From the NCBI GenBank assembly GCA_030407315.1, contig JALQPE010002616.1, forward strand, positions 1 through 23,977: DNA of 23,977 nt, in the 5' to 3' direction. Below, in pieces: positions 19,907-23,977 of the stretch. The DNA comes from Asparagopsis taxiformis. Lineage: Eukaryota; Rhodophyta; Florideophyceae; Bonnemaisoniales; Bonnemaisoniaceae. The position numbers were made by a program, and so were the translations under genes. The stretch's first letter is position 1. Each line of letters opens with the position of its first letter. The notes beneath the pieces were generated by a model. The model did not search any database. It was not told where the DNA came from and saw only the letters and a program-made list of their open reading frames with translations.

Positions 19907-20720
19907 TGTAGCAGGTAGAAAATCCGCTAGAGCGGCAAAACCACCCGACAGGTGTCCCGAGCCTCGGTAGAGGAAGTGGTAGAGCAGATGAACCTATAGT
20001 ATACCCAGCGGGAAGTCTCGTATGAGAGAAGAGGTCGCTACCCGGAAGGGGTTAGGCGAATAGGAATGCTCACGCTAGCGGCGTTATGGAGGGAGCGAGT
20101 GACGTAATCGTCGAGCTGTTAGCTAACCCTAAGGTGGCCCTGAGAGGGTTAAACAATAGGTATGCAAACACTGTTCCAATGGGTCGTAATTCCACTTGAG
20201 TTTACGTTACTCTAGAAACCGTGCCTACTGGCTATTCCAGTGGCAGTTTTATACTAAGTCTACTGAAGCTAGGGTTAGTGGTTAGGAAAAATATCCGTTA
20301 GTGACCAATCAGAACCCAATTACGGCGCCCGCCTACCCGCGAGGTTATTGCCAATAGGCTTACATTGTAATGTATGGGCTGATCAGCCTAAGTTAAAATT
20401 TGCCCCTTGTGGGGGTCTTGGCCGGGGCCGATAGGCCCCGAGTGGGGTATTTGCAGCCTTGCGCTTGTCCCAAATTACAGAAAACACGCCCAGTTGGCCG
20501 GTGCCTTGTGATTGGCACATCCCTTAAGTGGGTACCCAATAGGAAGCGACACGCTCAGGATTGGGAGGACCGCCAGGCGGTACGACATAATGACCACGAT
20601 CTGACGGTTCTACTCTGCACCCACAGCCAAGCTGCCTCATCCATATCCTCTTCTGGATATGTTTGTTGGGAAAATTGCTAGTCTCGAATTCATTCGGTTG
20701 AGACAAACATAGAGTATTCT
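19907..20720. other. Gene-free stretch, possible 5' flank or LTR of the gag pseudogene
   Basis: It lies upstream of the minus-strand gag-like pseudogene, where a 5' LTR would sit. I could not find paired terminal repeats or a primer-binding site. A 93-codon open frame at 20400-20681 has no recognisable motif. Confidence 0.3.
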
Positions 20721-20966
20721 GCAGCGCATAGGACTATAATGAACTGATTCGAGCTTTCAAATGCCGACCTAGACTTTTTCACGCGTTCAGTCGTTCATGG
20801 GGTTTCTGTGCTGGAGAGAAAGTCTCTGTTGTGCATTGTGAGTTTCCGCTGATGTGTGGGTGGATGAGAGTCATAAATGAGTATATGATCACGATAGAAA
20901 TGAGACTGGAAGGAGAATAGAGGAAGTAACAAAAGATAGAACTGTGTGTACTGAAAATGTATATAA

Positions 20967-21009
20967 CGGGACTGGAAGGAAACTCCTTAGGGAGCTCCTT
21001 CCAGTCCCG
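20967..21009. repeat. Near-perfect hairpin CGGGACTGGAAGGA / TCCTTCCAGTCCCG
   Basis: The two 14-base arms are perfectly complementary around a 15-base centre that can itself pair in part (ACTCC with GGAGC). TATATAA lies just before it. It may be the end of a small inverted-repeat element or an RNA hairpin. Confidence 0.8.
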
Positions 21010-21180
21010 TCCTATCCAGCTCAGCTAGCCAGTTTACTGACTGATTCTGTGGGCTGGGATGGGTAGGACGGGATGGGACGGACTAGGACTGGATTGGGAG
21101 GAGCTGAACTGAAATGGATAGGGCGGAATGGGACTGGAACGACTGGACTGGACTTCTAGGAACTGGGCTGGCTAGTATGC
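21010..21180. repeat. Degenerate GGGACTGGA-type repeats
   Basis: Many imperfect copies of GGGACTGGA and GGGATGGG follow the hairpin, echoing its arms. The tract looks like a short-unit satellite that arose from the hairpin sequence. No gene. Confidence 0.6.
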
Positions 21181-22025
21181 ATTTGACGTAGGACGAGACT
21201 GAGATTAACTGCGATACGCTGGGCTCGGCGAGTCACTGGCGTCTGGTTCTTTTCTGCGGACGATGCGGAGTGACTGGAGAGGACAGGTCTCTGGTGCGCA
21301 GCGCCTCTTAGATGCGTTACTACTGGACGGTACAAGAGGAGCCTGGTTCTGCCCCACCCCCATACCTTTTTTTCTTGCATGGACGTTTTTTGTTTGGTTC
21401 GCTTGCGAAGCTTTCGCTTCTTGTTTCGCTTGCTCTGGGACCGCGCGCTTTCAGGTCTTGCTACTTCCGTTTCGCCCCCTCCCCTTCCCCCTGGATCTTT
21501 CGTTCTTGTTCTGGCTTCTTCGTTTGCTCGCTTCGCAGCTTTATTTTTTGCACCCTCCCTTCCCGGATTGGGTAGCTTCCTGTTTCACCGTTCTCTCGCT
21601 TCGCTCCCGTTCCTGGTGCTCGCGGATCATTTCATCAAGGGGAAGGTCGATGTCCGATCAGATATTCAATGCGCACTTTGGGGAAAGTGAGGAGGGTCAT
21701 GCGTCAGGATGTTTCGCGTGAGGTGGTTGTTTCGCTGGCTGGGGGACAATTGGGACGGACTGTCGAGAGTTGGGTATGCTGGAGTATGTTCGGTGTGGGA
21801 TGATGGGGAAGAAGGTGGATGAACGGGCGGATGGGTCTATTTATGTTGTTTGCCAGTTGTGGTGGTGCTAGATGGATACGGGAGGGAAATAATTGGACAG
21901 GGATAGTGCAAAAAGGGTGTAGAGGGCGCGAGGTGGAATTGAAACTAGATTGTAAATACCATGCAATGCACTTAATATGGTGCAAAATTTGGTGCATCAC
22001 GGGTGGATGCAAAGAAATGTCCATG
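21181..22025. other. Gene-free stretch with a pyrimidine-rich part
   Basis: Around 21350-21620 the plus strand is T/C-rich with recurring CGCTTGC, CTTTCGCTTC and TTCGCTTGC. Three open frames overlap here in different frames, all Phe, Leu, Pro and Ser rich, as expected from the base skew. I see no supported gene. Confidence 0.4.
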
Positions 22026-22041
22026 TATCTATCTATCTATC
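22026..22041. repeat. (TATC)4 microsatellite
   Basis: Four perfect TATC units in a row, followed by TGTGAGTGAGTG. Confidence 0.9.
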
Positions 22042-23977
22042 TGTGAGTGAGTGTCAACACACTGGTTTGTGTGTGGGATGTGAAATTTGGAGATGGGGTT
22101 TGGAGCTAGTAATTCGATGTGCTTGGATGTCTGAACTGAGTATCTGACCGTGTAATGTTTTTTCCCAGTGCCCGCACTCGATTTTGAGTCATGGAAGGAT
22201 GAGCCGAGTCGAGTCCATCGAGCATATCGTTTATATAATGATGTCGAAAGTGAACATTCCATTCAAACATTGTATCTAGTCAATACTGAACTGTTGGAGT
22301 TGATGTCTTGCACTCTGCATCGAGCCGAGCCGTGTGAGCTACTCCCCAGTCAATGCTGTTCGACTGCATCATCTTGAATCGCATCTGACGTTGAATCATT
22401 TGAGGAAACGTGCCTCTACCATAATATGGGAAAGACAATGTATGCACACACAATCCAAAGTGCAACGGCTTGTGGTAGATCGTGGCCTGCTCTCAAGTGT
22501 AAAGAATGATCACATATCTATGATCCTTTCATCAACGGTCCAATTCAACCTTGAGGGTAGATGTGGAAAGCCGTGACACATCAGGAACAAATATAGATGA
22601 AGCTGGATAACGCATTTAGTATGAACGTTGAATGTCCGTCTCGTCTTAGTGCATACGTATCCAGATACGTCTGTCAGTGCATCTGTATCTATTGAAACTA
22701 AATTAGAAGCAAGATCAATGATGATATCTGGTACAGGTTCTACTGGAATATGGACAAGGTGGGATTGGAGATGACTTGTAGATGATTTCGGTCGTACGTG
22801 CAATGCGGTTTGAGTTAGATGAATCGATCCAATCGAGTTGTCGCCTCATCTTGTTTACAAAACTGTTCTACATCCGGGAAAATCCCTATAGCTGGAGCGC
22901 TAGGAACTTTTTATTGTTTTCGTCCAGCGACCTACTGTTTCCGAGCTAGTTTATGGCATTGTCCGAGGATATGCGATGCGACGCAATGCAATGAGGAAAA
23001 TCGGAGCGTTTCAGTGTAGGAAGGAACGAGCGAGTTCGGCAGCCTAACCGGCTACCGAGATCAGCTGTATTTCATTGGAACATCACACTGCTGGAGATGT
23101 GTAAACTGCCGCATCTGCAATACAGTCCAGAGCGTGTCGGTCGACCAATTTATTGAAATTGGTAAGATGCTGCAGACGACAAACACATCAGATGTGCAGT
23201 AAGATTTCAGTTTACTTCGTACGCTTGCATCAATTATTGATGATCTTGTGAGACGAGTCTCGCAGCACATAGATACTATGCCGCAGGGTACAGTCCAACT
23301 GTAATAGTCGCTTCATTTCTGTCAGGGCGCTAACTCATCGGATGCGTAAGCACTGCCCTTACACTAGAGAACTTTACACTGACAACATGTCAGACCTGCC
23401 CAATAGCAGTATTTAAGATTGGCCACCGTGATCTCAGTAAACGGCCGACGGTAACGAAGAATCTCCTTGTAACAATTTTGATCCACACGTGCAACACGAT
23501 TTCAATTCATCGCCGATCTCACGCACATCATCCAATCAACATATCACATTTGTGCAACCTGTACAATTTCGACCCGTGCTCCCACCCAGTGCTCTTCCAG
23601 TACACGTGTAACAATAACCGTGTCCACCACCTCTGTCTGTTCTTGTGACGCTAGCCAGAATACCAACCTCCATCTCCACGTTTATCCCCCCATCAGCATT
23701 TACCGATTTCTCCCTTCACCACGTAGCTTGTACGCGCTCGCAATGAACAGGATCGCAACAAACAGATCCATCGTGATTACATCTCCAGTCGGCTGAGGAG
23801 CAGCCAATGATTTGCAGTTCTACTTCTTCTTCTTCTGTCCGTCACGAACGATTGCCTCGGTCGCAGAGAAATAACGTTACGCTACATGGTCTCCCCCGAT
23901 AGATTCATTTTCTCTGCTCTTGCTGTACCTCGATCGGTGTCTGCATTGCAAAGGCGCTCAATTTCACTGACTGGCGT
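22042..23977. other. Unassigned intergenic sequence
   Basis: Nearly 2 kb with only short open frames (up to 97 codons) and no recognisable domain, RNA gene or repeat copy of the main family. A (TTC)4 run lies near 23825-23836. The sequence is of mixed composition and may contain introns or 3' regions of a gene beyond the right edge, which cannot be told from here. Confidence 0.35.

Noticed and set aside
20400..20681. 93-codon open frame MPLVGVLAGADRPRV...
   Set aside because: No motif, no start context of note and it lies in a likely retroelement flank.
21263..21721. 152-codon and overlapping open frames rich in Phe, Leu and Ser
   Set aside because: Three frames are open together because the stretch is T/C-rich; none shows a membrane-protein pattern with charged loops or a family motif.

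Overview
The window looks like an accessory, transposon-rich stretch of a eukaryotic nuclear genome. The coding regions are long and lack introns, their start contexts are Kozak-like, one gene has a pyrimidine-rich tract just before its ATG, and AATAAA signals follow two genes. The protein types are eukaryotic transposon types. A fungus (basidiomycete-like) is my best guess; an oomycete or an alga cannot be excluded. There is no sign of bacterial operons or of ribosomal or tRNA genes.

Layout. (1) Positions 1-1297 hold the 3' end of an RNase H-fold DNA transposase on the plus strand, with frameshifts. (2) 1375-3656 on the minus strand is a convergent gene for a basic, coiled-coil protein of unknown function with one frameshift. 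(3) 3838-5722 is non-coding, with inverted copies of a dispersed repeat and a 112-bp glycine-codon tandem repeat. (4) 6049-9246 encodes a 1065-aa fusion of a permuted N6A/N4C-type DNA methyltransferase (DPPY before DPFSG) and a C-terminal SET domain. (5) 9474-10560 is a block of the same repeat in plus orientation. (6) 10907-14837 is a gene of about 1310 codons broken by four single-base frameshifts; once read through, it joins a ParB/sulfiredoxin-like domain to a C-terminal Fe(II)/2-oxoglutarate dioxygenase domain. (7) 15113-17459 is the largest repeat block, with alternating periods of about 500 and 389 bp. (8) 17460-23977 has no convincing intact gene: a strongly G-rich tract, a decayed relative of the repeat, a broken retrotransposon gag on the minus strand, a hairpin and short repeats.

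Working together (inference). The left 17.4 kb reads as one large mobile element: a transposase, a coiled-coil accessory protein, and two multidomain chromatin/DNA-modification genes, with every intergenic space between the cargo genes containing one palindrome-rich repeat family. The methyltransferase-SET protein could write marks on DNA and protein. The ParB-dioxygenase could bind the repeats or DNA and oxidise bases or protein side chains. A shared upstream sequence links the coiled-coil gene and the ParB-dioxygenase gene and suggests co-regulation. Most frameshifts are single missing bases, often in homopolymers, and one repeat copy is riddled with deletions, so some breaks may be sequencing error and not decay.
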